From Enoplosus armatus (lineage: Eukaryota > Chordata > Actinopteri > Centrarchiformes > Enoplosidae), in assembly GCF_043641665.1 (NCBI RefSeq), contig NC_092196.1:13591192-13655191 (forward strand): a stretch of 64,000 nt of DNA. The letters are read 5' to 3'. The notes beneath the pieces are model-generated. The model worked only from the letters and a program-made list of their open reading frames with translations, did no database searches and was not told the DNA's origin. The position numbers and the translations under genes are program-made. Of this stretch, positions 9,054 to 20,560 are shown in pieces. Positions within the stretch are counted from its first letter, which is position 1. Each line of letters begins with the position of its first letter.

Positions 9054-12000
9054 TCATCGTGGGTTGGAGGTCTTCTTTGTTTGTCCATCAGCAGCATGGT
9101 GGTCTCTGTGTAGCCTCTGACTGGTTTGTCTCTCCAGCTCCACCAGTAGAGCTGGCAGTAAACTGTCCAGTAAAGCCAGTCCATCCCAGGAGCAGCGTAG
9201 ACCTCTAATAAGGAAAGATGGGGAAAAAGTGTAGGGCTGCAACGATGAGTTGATTGACAGAAAATTAAATTAATTATTAACATTCCCTGGTTCCAGCTTC
9301 TCAAATATGAGGATCTGATGCTCTTCTAGGTCCCATATTATAGCTAACATATAGCATATTTTGGGGGACTGCTGGTCAAGTAAAACAAGCTAAATTAATT
9401 CGTCACCTTGGGTTGTTGTGGGAAATTAAAACGGACATTTTTACCCATTTTCTCACATTTTACAAACAAACCAATCAATCAAATAGTAAGAAAATAATCG
9501 AGTAGTCGATATTGAAAATAAGTATCTATAATCTGTTTCTAGCCATAGAAAATGTAAAACTTTCAAATTCAAGCACTGTAAAATGATAGTCATAAGTCAC
9601 CTGTCATCAAGAATGAGCCGTCCACTCTGTAGCAACTCTCGGACGTCGGTGGATGTGCCGAAGGCTTCATGGAGGCCCAGGTGAGGGCTAAACAACTCCC
9701 AATGCTGTTGAACCAGCAAATGACCACAAACAACATTATCACATTTCACAAAATTGACTGAATAGTGAACATCATCTTCACTGGCTGAACAGAATATTTT
9801 CCATTAGTGTTTTTCATGTTGGTATAAAGGCCTTACCTTGTGATTAATGCCCTCGGTCATTCTCATTCCCATCACTAACACCTCCTCCAACCTGCCAATC
9901 AAACGTCTTTCATTACAGAACTTCAGAGTGACAAGACTTTGATAATAACAAGGACGAGTCTGATAATAGCACTTCACAAGGACAGCGTGTTTGGAAGAAC
10001 AAGCACATGTGCAGCGACCTCCAACACTATGTTTCTCACACTGTGCGAAATCACACTGGCTGACACATGATTGTTATATTTCACATGGGCTGAAAATGTC
10101 TGGAAATGGCAGCTGTCCCCTTGTGAAATAACCAAAAACACTCATTACTCAAAACTCCTGCAGCTCACAGTTCAAGATGGCTGAGTTGAATCCTCCTCCG
10201 TGTCCCATGTCCCCTCTGCTGGACTTCACGGATCCAGACGTCAGGCTCCAGAGTCTGTGTCCGGGCCTCCCGAGTGACACCCCCTCCCTCCTCCGGAAGA
10301 ACAAACCGCCCGTGTGATCCTGTCACAGACGGAAATGTTAAAACTAACTTTTCCACAAGTATTCAAATTCATCGATTGCTGCTTTCAATCTAGATGATAG
10401 ATCACCTGGGCCGACACCGATGTACTGACTTCCCTTCCAGTAGCCCACATTGTGGTGACTCACGGCGTTCTGCGTAACACAAAAGTAAATTAATTAGTAT
10501 TATTGTGTTGTTGTGATTGGTTCATGAGGCCATATGGTGCAAAACAGAGCAGACATCTGCCATGTTGATGAGTACTGGAGAAGACATTTCATCAAAAACA
10601 AAACAGAAAAGCTGAATAATAGTCAGGTCAATTTTAACTCTCACTCTTATTAACTGTTAATAAGGTATATAAAATATGAAAGTGTTTGAGAATTAAAGGA
10701 TTTTTCTCAAAGCAACATGAAGGACTAGTTTGCCAACTGTTGCAAGAGTAAACAAGAGTCTTCAGCCACTCCAGCAACTCTGTGAGGCTGCACTCACTGT
10801 GTGGTGCTTTCAGCTAAATGCTAACTTCAGCATGCTAACATGCTCAAACCAACAATGCTAACATGGTAATGTTCAGCAGGTATATTGTTATGTAATGTAT
10901 CTCAACAACTGTTGAACGAATTGCCATGAAATTCTGTACAGACATTCATGTTGCCCTCAGTGTGATTTGTAATAACTTTGGTCATTCCTTAACTTTCAGC
11001 ATCATCATCAGGTCCAAATTAATGTGTCTAATAATCTGCTTTATGACAAACAACAACAACAGATCACACACCTATCAGCTTCAGCTACACTTTGCGTTTA
11101 GTGCTAATTAGCAAATGAAGGAAGATGGTGAACATGGTAGACATTACACCTGCTAGCATGTTGACACCTAAGTACAGCCTCACAGAGCTGCTAACATGGC
11201 TGCAGACTCGTAGTCTTGTTATTTCATTTGGATTTGGGTTTGTCCTCTCTTCTTTCATCTTTATTTAATTATGTTTTCTATTCTAAGTTACTTTCCTGAA
11301 CATGTTTTAAATGTTGTAGTAATTTTATTTTGTATTCCTTATATAAAGCACTTTGCCTTTAGTTTTCCCAAGGTTCTCTACGAATAAACTTCTCGAAAGC
11401 CTATAATCTTCATGAAAGAATCAATGTCTCTCAAGGTGAACTGTCTTTCTGCTGAGGACTTACATGTCTTGCAAAGTTAGACACCTCGTACTGCAGAAAG
11501 CCGTGCTGGTGGAGAGTCCTCCTGGCACGCTGGTACATCTCTGCCGTCACATCTTCAGCGGGCACGGTCACTTCTCCTCGCAGCACCTGTCTGAACAGCT
11601 GAGTGCCTCGCTCCAAGGTCAGCTGGTACAGGGACACGTGGTCGTCACACACCCTCAACAGCTCAGACAGCTCTTTCTCCCAGGAGTCGACGCTCTGATT
11701 GGGCCGTCCAAACATGACATCCACCGACACCCTCCCGGGGCACAGCCTCCTGGCCTCTTCAATAGTTTGCAAAGCCTGATGAGAACCGTGGTCTCTCCCC
11801 AGGATTTTCAAATCCTCATCCTGCAAAGACTGAAGGATTGAAAACATGATATGGAGATAATCTAATCTAATTATCATCATCATCATAATCAAATCTTCTA
11901 CGATCAGTGTTTATACACTCACCTGGACCCCAATGGAGAAACGGTTCACCCCAGCACGGCAATAGTCCTCTAACTTTGACATTCCCGCAGGAGTAGGGTT

Positions 12001-12678
12001 GACCTCGAGAGTGACCTCTGCCTCATCTGAGAGACTCGCTCGCCTGGAAACAGTCTCCAGGATTGCAGCAATGGTTGAGGGGTGAGCCAGGCTTGGAGTC
12101 CCACCACCGAAAAATACTGAGGTAATGCTGTGCGGAGAAAGCACAATTAAAGGTGGGTGAAGGCATGTGTTGAACGGCACTGGATGATTCCATGTGGAAC
12201 AAATCACCATACCAGGATACCTGACTGAGCTGCAGCAATGTCTCCGTCTCCCGCTGAAGGCACTCAGTCATTATGTGGCTGTTGTTCTCTTTGGGTATAT
12301 ACTTGTTAAAGTTGCAGTAAGAACATCTTCTGAGACAGTAAGGCCACTGTAGAAGGGAGGAGGAAGGTCACTTTGGGCAAACTTTCTAGACAAGACATAG
12401 CATTTACATTTTGAAATAAGCCTAGAGTGAAAAATAGATCTAATTCAGTGCATGGATATGCTTCCGCAGATGTGTGCGTATGTCTGCATATTAATATTTA
12501 ATCTTGAAATTGACTTAAGCCGGCTCACGTGCACGTAGAGAGACGCCTGCTGCGTGAGACGCGGAGAGACTGTCCGTTCAAATACATCTTTAGTTATTTC
12601 TCCGCCGGAAGTGTCAGAGAAGCAGCGCAGACCGGGAGAGAGGGCACGTCTGGCCGCACGCGACGTGTGTCTGATCAT
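9054..12678 (-). CDS. rsad1: Radical SAM domain-containing protein 1 (HemW-like, mitochondrial)
   Basis: Nine coding exons on the minus strand: 12529..12678, 12213..12346, 11923..12127, 11464..11829, 10406..10469, 10169..10319, 9837..9891, 9601..9704, 9054..9204. The joined frame gives 459 residues (human about 442). Exon 1 encodes an Arg-rich N-terminus fitting a mitochondrial presequence. The radical-SAM cluster motif C54-x3-C58-x2-C61 follows LYVHWPYC, then [25 protein letters not shown], a DVMFGRP segment and QYEVSNFAR. The HemW C-terminal region ends with [15 protein letters not shown]. The family is related to bacterial HemW, a heme chaperone, and differs from the HemN oxidase; function in fish is inferred. 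Exon 2 has a nearer GT (after LLQLSQ) but only the donor 8 nt further on keeps frame with SVFFGGG. Intron 4 carries a MITE and intron 8 another repeat. Confidence 0.95.
9233..9520. mobile_element. 'AGGGCTGCAACGAT' type interspersed repeat in rsad1 intron 8
   Basis: Begins AGGGCTGCAACGATGAGTTG and contains CTGGTTCCAGCTTCTCAAAT and a final AAAATAATCGAGTAGTCGAT block. These are hallmarks of a short non-coding repeat abundant in teleost introns. Relatives lie at 27251-27640 and 38495-38660. Confidence 0.75.
10751..11220. mobile_element. MITE with terminal inverted repeats in rsad1 intron 4
   Basis: The left end AACAAGAGTCTTCAGCCA... ...CTCTGTGAGGCT and the reverse complement of the right end (AACAAGACTACGAGTCTGCA...CTCTGTGAGGCT) match over about 45 bp with gaps. 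The interior is AT-rich with repeated GCTAACATG/AGCATGCTAA motifs and no coding capacity. This marks a non-autonomous DNA transposon of about 470 bp. Fragments of the same family lie at 14215-14362 and 56790-56891. Confidence 0.85.
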
Positions 12679-13832
12679 CCTGGTGACTGTATCTAATGTT
12701 TAACTCTCTGAGTCCTGAAGCGAGGTTGTCCTAAAGCAGCTACACACGCGTCTGGCTCCATCATAAAAATGAACATCGTTTCCATGGCAACGACGTGGCC
12801 AGAGTAACGTTAACTATAAAGTCACTTTTTGTCTGTTTACAAGTCTCTTCCTGGTAGCGGTGACGTCGCTCCAAACAGGAAATACGTAAATGTGATTCCT
12901 TCTTTGTGTGTTACGACGTTTGACCACACGGAGGCGCTGGCTTTCATGCACATTTTGAGAATCAAATTGAAGCTGTGAGGAGCTCCTAAGGTTTGGCAGA
13001 CAAATTATATTTAAAGTGGAAAGTGAGTTGTTCTATTAGGCACCTACTTAGAGAACTTTAATACTTCATCCATTTATAATAAGTTAAATAATCATAAACC
13101 CTTTTCGCATAATTTATAAAAAAAAAAAGGACAGCTGCCAGAGGAAAACTTTCATAAATGCAATGTACATGAACATCTAAATAGGAAGCCTATTCGTGTT
13201 GGCCTTTTTGCATGAGGCTGATTTAAATACCAGCAGGTCTTAGTAAACACTGTTATTTGTTGTTGCAGTGACAACACATAAAGTCTAGTCTATATTTGGA
13301 ATATAAATGTGTGCTCTACTCACACAGGATCAAACTAATTTAATGAGCTATTGATTTCCCTGATCCCAGGAGTGACAGTGAGATAACCTTGTGGTGTCAG
13401 AGTGCTCATTTTAACAGAGAAGCAAAAAATCAACACTGTTCGAATGCATTCATTCATCAGGGTTACAGCTAATTAAATCTCGTCATCATGTTGAGGTAAG
13501 TGGCCAAAAACAACTCTTCAGTCAATGCTTGTCATATTCAAATAATTACCTCCGATCAACTCTGGAGAGTTTGTTGTGATGATGATGGTTATACAAGTCA
13601 CTTATATGACGTGTGTCTATATGTAAATAAAGACATGAGCCAGTCAACATCCACCACAAAGAAAATGTATTAGGCGCAAACTACAAACATACAAAACACA
13701 GTAGTTTATTAAGTAATTAATCAAAGTATTTCATTAAAAATGTCAATAAATGTAAATGTGCTCACTGCTAGCTTCCAACCCTGGGGATATTTTCCACTTA
13801 ATACTAAATCTCGTACCCAATTACCTAATCAA
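12679..13832. other. Intergenic between rsad1 and the GIMAP-like gene
   Basis: The first 250 bp (12679-12930) is CpG-rich and contains GACGTCGC/GTGACG-like CRE-type sequence, fitting the rsad1 promoter. The rest is AT-rich with no exon recognised. Confidence 0.5.
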
Positions 13833-14036
<204 letters not shown>

Positions 14037-14162
14037 TTAGCACGAAGGATAGAGATGTGTTTTCATACAACACTTATGGTGATGAGTTCAGTCCAGAGAG
14101 AAGCTGGAGAAGTTTGTGATAATCCAAATTTAAAGAGTGAATCTGTGCTGTAAATCGGCCAA

Positions 14163-15791
14163 ATGGAAAAGAGGAAGAAAGGTAAGCTCAGTGATTTAAT
14201 ATGTACAGGGGTACTCTGCTTCACTTTAGCTCAAGCTACAAAGCTATACCTGCTTAACATCAGTATGTTAACATTATCATTGTGAGCATGTTAGCATGCT
14301 AACCTTAGCATTTAGCTCAAAGCACAGCCTCACAGAGACACTATGGCTGTAATCTTAAAGCTACGGGAGAAAACTAAAAGAGGAAATAATTTTTCGTCAT
14401 TCTGGCAGTGCATTGTTAGAAAAATGCAAAATTTTTGAAATATCAAAAAACATAATGAAAAAAACATGACAACCAAACACAAATAAACTGTATCAACATA
14501 GAGGATCAACAGTGATTGGCAGTACTGGTTATTGGCCTTCAATCTAGTGTTAGCAAGAGTGGTTAATTTATGTTAAAGGGAGTCATTTTTCATGAATTGT
14601 TTACATTATTTTGTCAGCCTCTTGTTCAACCTATTACATACGAATTTGATGCACTTAAAAGCTAATGATTCTACTGCAAGATAATGTTAAACATAATATA
14701 CACTGACAATAAGTGCGAGCAAATGCACTTTCTCAAATTCTGAACTTCACTTTTTCACAGGATCTACAGAATTAAGGCTCATGGTGGTCGGTAGCAGCGG
14801 ACCTTCACAGTTCCTACTGACAAATGCCATACTTGGGAGGGAGGAGTTTTCTAAGGATATCACCAGCATTTCTGACAGCAAGAAGAATATTGGAGAGCTG
14901 GCTGGTAGACGAGTGGCTGTGATCAATGGACCAAACATCTATGACAAGGATATATCTCAACCCAAGAGGAAGATGGAGCTGAGAAGGTCTAAGTGCTTAT
15001 GTATTCCTGGTCCCCATGCCTTTCTTATTGCCTTTGACATGGAGAAAATCTCCCCAAATGACATGAGAGCCCCCAAACTGATGAGGAAACGCTTTGGAAG
15101 ACACTGTCTGAGGCACTGCATGGTCCTCCTGGCCTACGAAGGAAATCTGGAGGGGGCTGCCCTGGAAGACAGAGTTCAGAAGACTGACTGGCACCTGAGA
15201 GAGTTGATTGAGAAGTACGGTGGACGTTTTCACTTTTTCAGCAAGAACTGGAGAGATCGCAGCCGGGACAGAGAGCTGCTGCAGAAGATAGAGCGGATGG
15301 TGGCCTCTTTAGGAGGTGGCTTCTTCTCCAGCAGAACTTTCCAGAAGGCAGAAGACAGCGTGAAGAAGGAGGAAAAGAGGCTCAGGAAGCAGAGGACCGC
15401 AGAGATAGAGAAAGCATGGAGTGACATGGAGAAGCAATGCATAGCAGAGGAGTTGTATCAACAGAAGGATGCCTACACCGCCAGTGTCAGCGCAGAGATC
15501 AGAGCCAGGGCAGAGATGGACAATGGATGGCTCAGAACATCCCTGGCCAGAGGACTGGGAACGGGTTTTGTTGTGGGAGCGGTCATGGGTGCGCTGGTTG
15601 GGTCTATAGAGGGGCCAGGGGGGATGGTTCTTTATGGGATCATAGGTGGTGCAGTAGGTGGGTCGGCAGGAGGAACAGCCCAAGTGGCTATAAAGCACAT
15701 GGAGGACAGAGTGGCCCCTCCTGCCAGACTCAACTTTAACTCAATCTTTATCAATCGCTTCTTTGCAACTCCTCGTCCAGGGACACAGTGA
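14163..15791 (+). CDS. GIMAP/AIG1-type pseudo-GTPase with C-terminal glycine-zipper hairpin
   Basis: Two coding exons, 14163..14181 and 14761..15791, 349 residues. The short first exon gives MEKRKK, and the join restores KKGSTELRLMVVGSSG. The AIG1 fold is recognisable from ILGREEF, PGPHAFLIAF, LRHCMVLLAYEGNLEG and the LRELIEKYGGRFHFF-to-LLQKIERMV stretch, the AIG1-typical conserved blocks. The P-loop, GxxGxGKS in GIMAPs, reads GSSGPSQF (17-24), without the catalytic lysine and serine. The DTPG box reads NGPN (62-65). GTP binding is therefore unlikely. A charged helical stretch (about 203-260) leads to two hydrophobic segments with GxxxG repeats (Gly 275/279/283/287 and 299/303/307/311), probably a transmembrane or membrane-inserting hairpin. 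GIMAPs act in lymphocyte survival and organelle membrane traffic; this protein's role is unknown. Alternative: translation from the internal Met at 14781 loses only 13 residues. Confidence 0.9.
14215..14362. mobile_element. Fragment of the GCTAACATG-type MITE (GIMAP-like intron 1)
   Basis: Contains GTTAGCATGCTAACCTTAGC and GCACAGCCTCACAGAGACAC followed by TGGCTGTAATC, corresponding to the right end of the element at 10751-11220. The left end is missing. Confidence 0.7.
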
Positions 15792-15984
15792 AAAGAAAAA
15801 CTGTACATCATGTTCTCTTTGTATCTAACTGTTGCTTATGTAGCCTTCAAATGCGCAGCTCCCTGTAGGTAGAAACAGAAACGTGACTTGTTCCATATTA
15901 TGCTACTGTTTTGCCAAAGAACAGTTTAAGGGGATTACTAACAGTCAGCCTCATGGCTGCTTTAAACTGTACATTTGTGTTTTG

Positions 15985-15990
15985 AATAAA
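15985..15990 (+). terminator. Polyadenylation signal of the GIMAP-like gene
   Basis: AATAAA about 195 nt after the stop, followed by a GT-rich downstream element (GAGAGTGTGTTGTTTG). Confidence 0.75.
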
Positions 15991-16992
15991 CAGAGTTGTG
16001 ATTTTTGGCAGCACATGTGAGAGTGTGTTGTTTGCTAACCACATACCATTTTGTTTAACCTCTAACATTTCCTGGTGTCTTGCTGTAGGTTAGTTGAAGT
16101 GTGGCTCAGATAACATTCAGGGTGGAGTTTCAACTGAGAGTGCCTTTGTCTAAAGCACTGCCCCTTTCCAAGACAACACACACACTTAGTGCACCTGTCG
16201 AGTGTATGCCGTATCTATGCATTATTACCTGAAACTGTGAATAGAAGCAGTGCAGACTAACTGCAGTGTTATCTGAACAAGATCAACTTGGATAGGTAAG
16301 ACCACACTCTGCATTTACATTCATACAGTTTCACTTTTGGGAAAACTGCTTATAGACAGAAATCAGACTTCTGACTCATTCATGAACATGTTGCATAATC
16401 CAAGAGTTTTTCCTACATGGATGTACATGGAGTACAACGGAGTCAGGACAAAACTCAGGAATCGCATGAAAAACAACCTTAAGATTTCAGTAGCTGCTGC
16501 TTTGTGTTGAGTTGTCCACATTACGTAACAAACCATTTGGCTGCTACCTGTTTGACGACATACTTTACATCACTTCTTTTACTTGGCTGCCTCCGTTCTC
16601 TGTCTGTGATCACAAAGAAATTCCTTTTAACTCACAATTGACAATGAGAAAGAAGACAATGTGGTAAATAATCAGAAGGCCAGAGGCTTCACAGTGGGGA
16701 GCGTTCACCAGTGAATGTAATGTTACTTCAGTAGATTAAAACAGAATCACATATCCTGTCCTTTGTGTATCATTGTATAATATCAGAGGAATGTCATTCT
16801 GCTGAAGAACATGACGCCCCTTTTCTGCCCCAAGAGCCTGAGTGCTGCATAGCTGAGCTGACAAATAAAAAACTTTGATATTAAGTTATAATACATTTAT
16901 CAAAAGCAACACATATTTCAAATGACAACCTTTTGTTAATTTTGCAGTATTTAGCTTTAAAAGACAGCCACGTAACAATAGGTACTCATATA
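15991..16992. other. Intergenic, no exon seen
   Basis: Holds the putative 5' region of the RING/B30.2 gene. An AAG|GTAAGA-like site near 16294 could be the donor of a non-coding first exon, but nothing confirms it. Confidence 0.35.
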
Positions 16993-17235
16993 CAGTGGTG
17001 TAAAGTAACTAAGTGCATTGATTCAAGTGCTGTACTTAAGTACAATTTTTAGGTACTTGTACTTGACTTCATTATTTCCATTTTCTGCTACTTTATACTT
17101 CTATTTCACAACATTTCAGAGGGAAATATTGCACTTTTTACTCGACTCCACTACAATATAATTACTAGTTACTTTACAAAATTAGATTTTACATCAAATA
17201 CATAGAATAAACATATGATAAGCTTATAAAAGGCA
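16993..17235 (+). mobile_element. TACTT-rich interspersed element, copy 2 (truncated)
   Basis: CAGTGGTGTAAAGTAACTAAG start, then TTGAGGTAC-like and TTTTCTGCTACTTTATACTT blocks as in copy 1. The right-hand end is missing. Confidence 0.8.
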
Positions 17236-17239
17236 ACAT

Positions 17240-17420
17240 ATTGTAAAGTGTTTACCAACCTTTTTGGCTTGTGACCTCTTACAAAAGAACAGTTTCAAGT
17301 CGGGGCTTCTTGTCCCGTTTCAGATGTCTGCAGTATGAGTTGATAGCAGTTCCACCAAAGAGACATTTCCTCTCTAAACTGTTCAATTTGTGCATTTTCT
17401 TCTCCTTTCTGACCCCTAGG
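17240..17420. mobile_element. hAT-like non-autonomous repeat fragment
   Basis: Contains ACCAACCTTTTTGGCTTGTG followed by ACCTCTTACAAAA, typical of the 'accaacctttttggcttgtgacccc' repeat ends common in fish genomes. A related end lies at 38229. It abuts copy 2 of the TACTT-rich element. Confidence 0.6.
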
Positions 17421-17487
17421 TCGGGAGCCTAGCCTAAAACTAGCTCAACCCCTTTTCACACTTTGTTGATGTTGTCATTTTCAGAGT

Positions 17488-19805
17488 ATGGCCTCTACAA
17501 TTTGCCTCCTCCCCGAAAGGCACTTCTTGTGCTCTCTGTGTAGAGACATCTTCACCAGCCCAGTGACCACACCATGTGGACACAGCTTCTGCTTGTCCTG
17601 CCTCTGCCACTACTGGACACGACACCAGTCCAAATACTGCCCCCACTGTAAGAGAGTGTTTACTGACAGGCCGGACCTCAGTGTCAACCACATTCTGGCT
17701 GACCTCTCAGACAACTACAGGAAGACTCGACCACAGAAACCACCTGATGAGGAAATGGTACTTCGTTGCATTTGCCAGTTATCAGACATCATTTGATAAT
17801 TAATAAATCTAGTATATTTCATGTATGCTTATGTCACGGTTGCACATGTACAGGTTGTAGATGTTGAGCAAATGATTCAAGAGAGGCTGCAGAAGATAGA
17901 AAGGTTGAAATATTCCCTGGAGCTTCAAAAGGTGTGTTGAAAACCTCTGCATCATTACAATCATTGTTTTTTTTAAATGTATATCGTTGAATGCTGATGC
18001 ATGATGATGTCCAATCAGAACTCTTACCTCAGAGAGGTGCGAGAGAGCCAGAAGGTCTTCTCTGCCCTCGTAAATGCAATGGAGAAGAGTCACAAAGTGG
18101 TTGTGGCAGCAATTGAGGAGAGACAGGAAGAGGAGGAGAAGAGAGTAGAAACACTGGTGGGAGAGCTACAACAGGAGATCCAGGAGCTGAGGAAGGAGAC
18201 CTCTGAATCTGTTTCTCAGATTCCTGTAAACAGCGATCAAAGTGACGACACGAAGCAAGTTACCGTGGTAAGCACCTTTTACCTTCTGCAGATAATATAA
18301 TGATGATGGAGAAGCTGCGACAGTGGCTACCATCAGTGAAATGTCTTTGTTTATGTCATGCAGAACAGTGTTTCCACTACGTGCCCCTCTGAGTTGAAGG
18401 AGTGGTCCAAGGTTACCGTAGAAACTGACCCTTGTGTTGGGATCACCAGACGAGCACTATCAGACATGATGGAAAAGATAAAGGTAGAAGTCAACAGGCT
18501 CTCCAAATCTGGTGAGTAACACTTTTTTATCTGACATTAAATCAACATTTCACAATAAATTCAATCACAATGACGTTTGTTTTTCCTTTGACAGAACTTA
18601 AGAGAATAGAGAAATACACAGGTAAGGCTTTGTCTTCACAGAAACAAATATAAGGGAGTGAACACAAATCAGGTTTCTTTTTGCTAAGGGGAGGGTAGTC
18701 TGATGTTTTTGGGAGAATAGAGAAGAAGCTTTTTATTTCTGAAGGCCCCAAATGTATTCAGCATTCCCTCACAGGATTATTTAGAAAAATTAATCAAATA
18801 GTCATTTGCAGAGGACAACAATCCTATTTCTGTTTCAGGGATTTATTTTTCCCATCAAATTAAATGTTATCTCTACCAAAAGTTGTTTCTTCCTTCACTT
18901 TCTTCTGCGTCATAACAAAACCTTAAATAAAGTAGGCCTATATTATAATTCAAGTTCAGCCTTTTGTTATGTTTGACACAAACTTAATTCCACCAATTGT
19001 GAAAACGATTAATTCTGAAGTTTAAATTAAATGACATCGCCTTAAATTCTTTATTAATGGTGGGACCCAGAGATATATTTTGAGATATTAGGGGGAGGGT
19101 GTTGCAGTTTTCAGTCAAAGCTTGGGTCCAAATAAAGTATTGATAATGCTGGGGAGGCTCTTACAATTTTTTAAATTGTAATTTTCTTACAGTCCTTTAC
19201 TGCTAAAGATGCCCATGTTGTTTAACCCAGTCTTGACCTTTTCTCTTCCTTCTTTCGAAGTGGATGTCAATCTGAGTGCTAAGACCGCCCACCCATTCCT
19301 CTCCGTCTCAGATGACAGAAAACAGGTGAGACACACGGACAAGCTTCAGGAGGTACCAGATCATCCCAAGCGGTTCGACCGCGTGGCAAACGTGCTGGCC
19401 AAAGAAAGCATCAGCAGTGGGAGGTGCTACTGGGAGGTGGAGGTCGGGGAGAAGATCGAGTGGAACCTGGGTGTTGTCAGACAGTCCTTAAACAGGAAGG
19501 GCAAGTTTACCGTCTGCCCTGCAAATGGTTTCTGGACTTTAAGCCTGAAGGCTGGGGGCCAGTACATTGCCAACACCTCTCCTGTCACCCCGGTGGCTCT
19601 GGAGCAGAGACCCAGGAAGGTGGGCGTGTTTCTGGACTACACAGAAGGCCGCGTGTCCTTCTACTGCGCAGAATCTGGAGTCCACATTCACTCCTTCACA
19701 GATACATTCACTGACAGGCTTCATCCATTCTTCAGTCCTGGTCGCCTGCATGGCGGCAAAAACGCTGCTCCCCTTAAGATCTGTTCTAGTTTCTGCAGCA
19801 TCTAA
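17488..19805 (+). CDS. TRIM-like E3 ubiquitin ligase: RING - coiled coil - B30.2 (PRY/SPRY), no B-box
   Basis: Six coding exons, 17488..17757, 17854..17931, 18019..18267, 18364..18511, 18595..18621, 19261..19805, 438 residues. A C3HC4 RING has C15, C18, C30, H32, C35, C38, C51, C54. Exons 2-4 encode a heptad-like, Glu/Lys/Gln-rich coiled coil (about 91-250). Exon 5 is only 27 nt. The last exon encodes a PRY/SPRY domain with SVSDDRKQVR, PKRFDRVANVLAKESISSGR, CYWEVEVGEK and LDYTEGRVSFY motifs. No B-box cysteines or histidines lie between RING and coiled coil, unlike canonical TRIMs. Fish have large families of such genes (TRIM39-like, 'bloodthirsty-related', finTRIM), several tied to antiviral innate immunity; ligase activity is inferred. 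The PEEM|GTACTT donor of exon 1 is non-consensus after GTA but is the only one keeping frame. Confidence 0.92.
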
Positions 19806-20400
19806 ACATCATACTTAAAACACGATCTAAATCTCCAGTATAAATACGGCTGCTTGTGATTATCTTTTCAGTATCAATCCAGTTTGTCAAATATATTTAT
19901 TTAGTTGCAAAACCATATGAAAAACTACAATGAACCACATTTTCCCTGTCAGAACAGTGAACAAGAGGTTGCACAAGGACTGACTCCCTACACTCGAAAA
20001 AACTTCAATGAAACCCATAAACAGATTGAAAAGGAAAGAGGAGGGCAGAAGAAAAGAGAATGCTCTCATAAATGAACAAGTGAGGCAAAAAAAGAGGAGA
20101 AAATGGGTTGCTGAGTTGGATGGATGCGAGGGGCTGCAGGGTTGGGACAGAGGTTGACGAGGAGCAGGGAGGGAGGGCACAGCTGAACAGCAGGGCATTG
20201 TGCTCGTACACCAGGCACTGGGAGACACACTCAAACACATTCACTCATTCACACACTGACACGGTCGTGCACACAAGCGCATGCTTCTGCCCACTGCCGC
20301 ACAGACTTGTGCTGGCATCTCAGAGGGCAGCCCCATCTCCAGTCCAGTCCTGGGTGTCGAAGCCGATCGACCCTCTCTGCTTCAGTTCACCTGACCTCTG
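19806..20400. other. Intergenic between the B30.2 gene and the claudin
   Basis: No coding exon recognised. The minus-strand open frames at 19887-20244 are serine/cysteine-rich readings of the opposite strand with no family match. Confidence 0.45.
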
Positions 20401-20560
20401 AGATACAGCCTCCCCTGCTCTGCAGCCTTCTCGTGGACTGAATTGAATCTTCTCAGGGCCGTCATTCACAACTCCGGGCATCCCAACTGATCTACGCAAG
20501 CAAAGGAGCCGTAAAACTAACCTGTGGACCGAGGGGAGCCGTGAGAGTACTTCATTTGAG
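20401..20560 (+). other. Putative non-coding first exon of the claudin
   Basis: GC-richer sequence ends in a TTTGAG|GTAAAT donor at 20560/20561. A matching acceptor TTTCCAG lies at 21576, 193 nt before the claudin ATG. The start of the exon was not determined. Confidence 0.4.

Noticed and set aside
20005..20401. Possible coding exon before the claudin
   Set aside because: Open frames on both strands but no homology; a 5' UTR exon explains the splice donor better.
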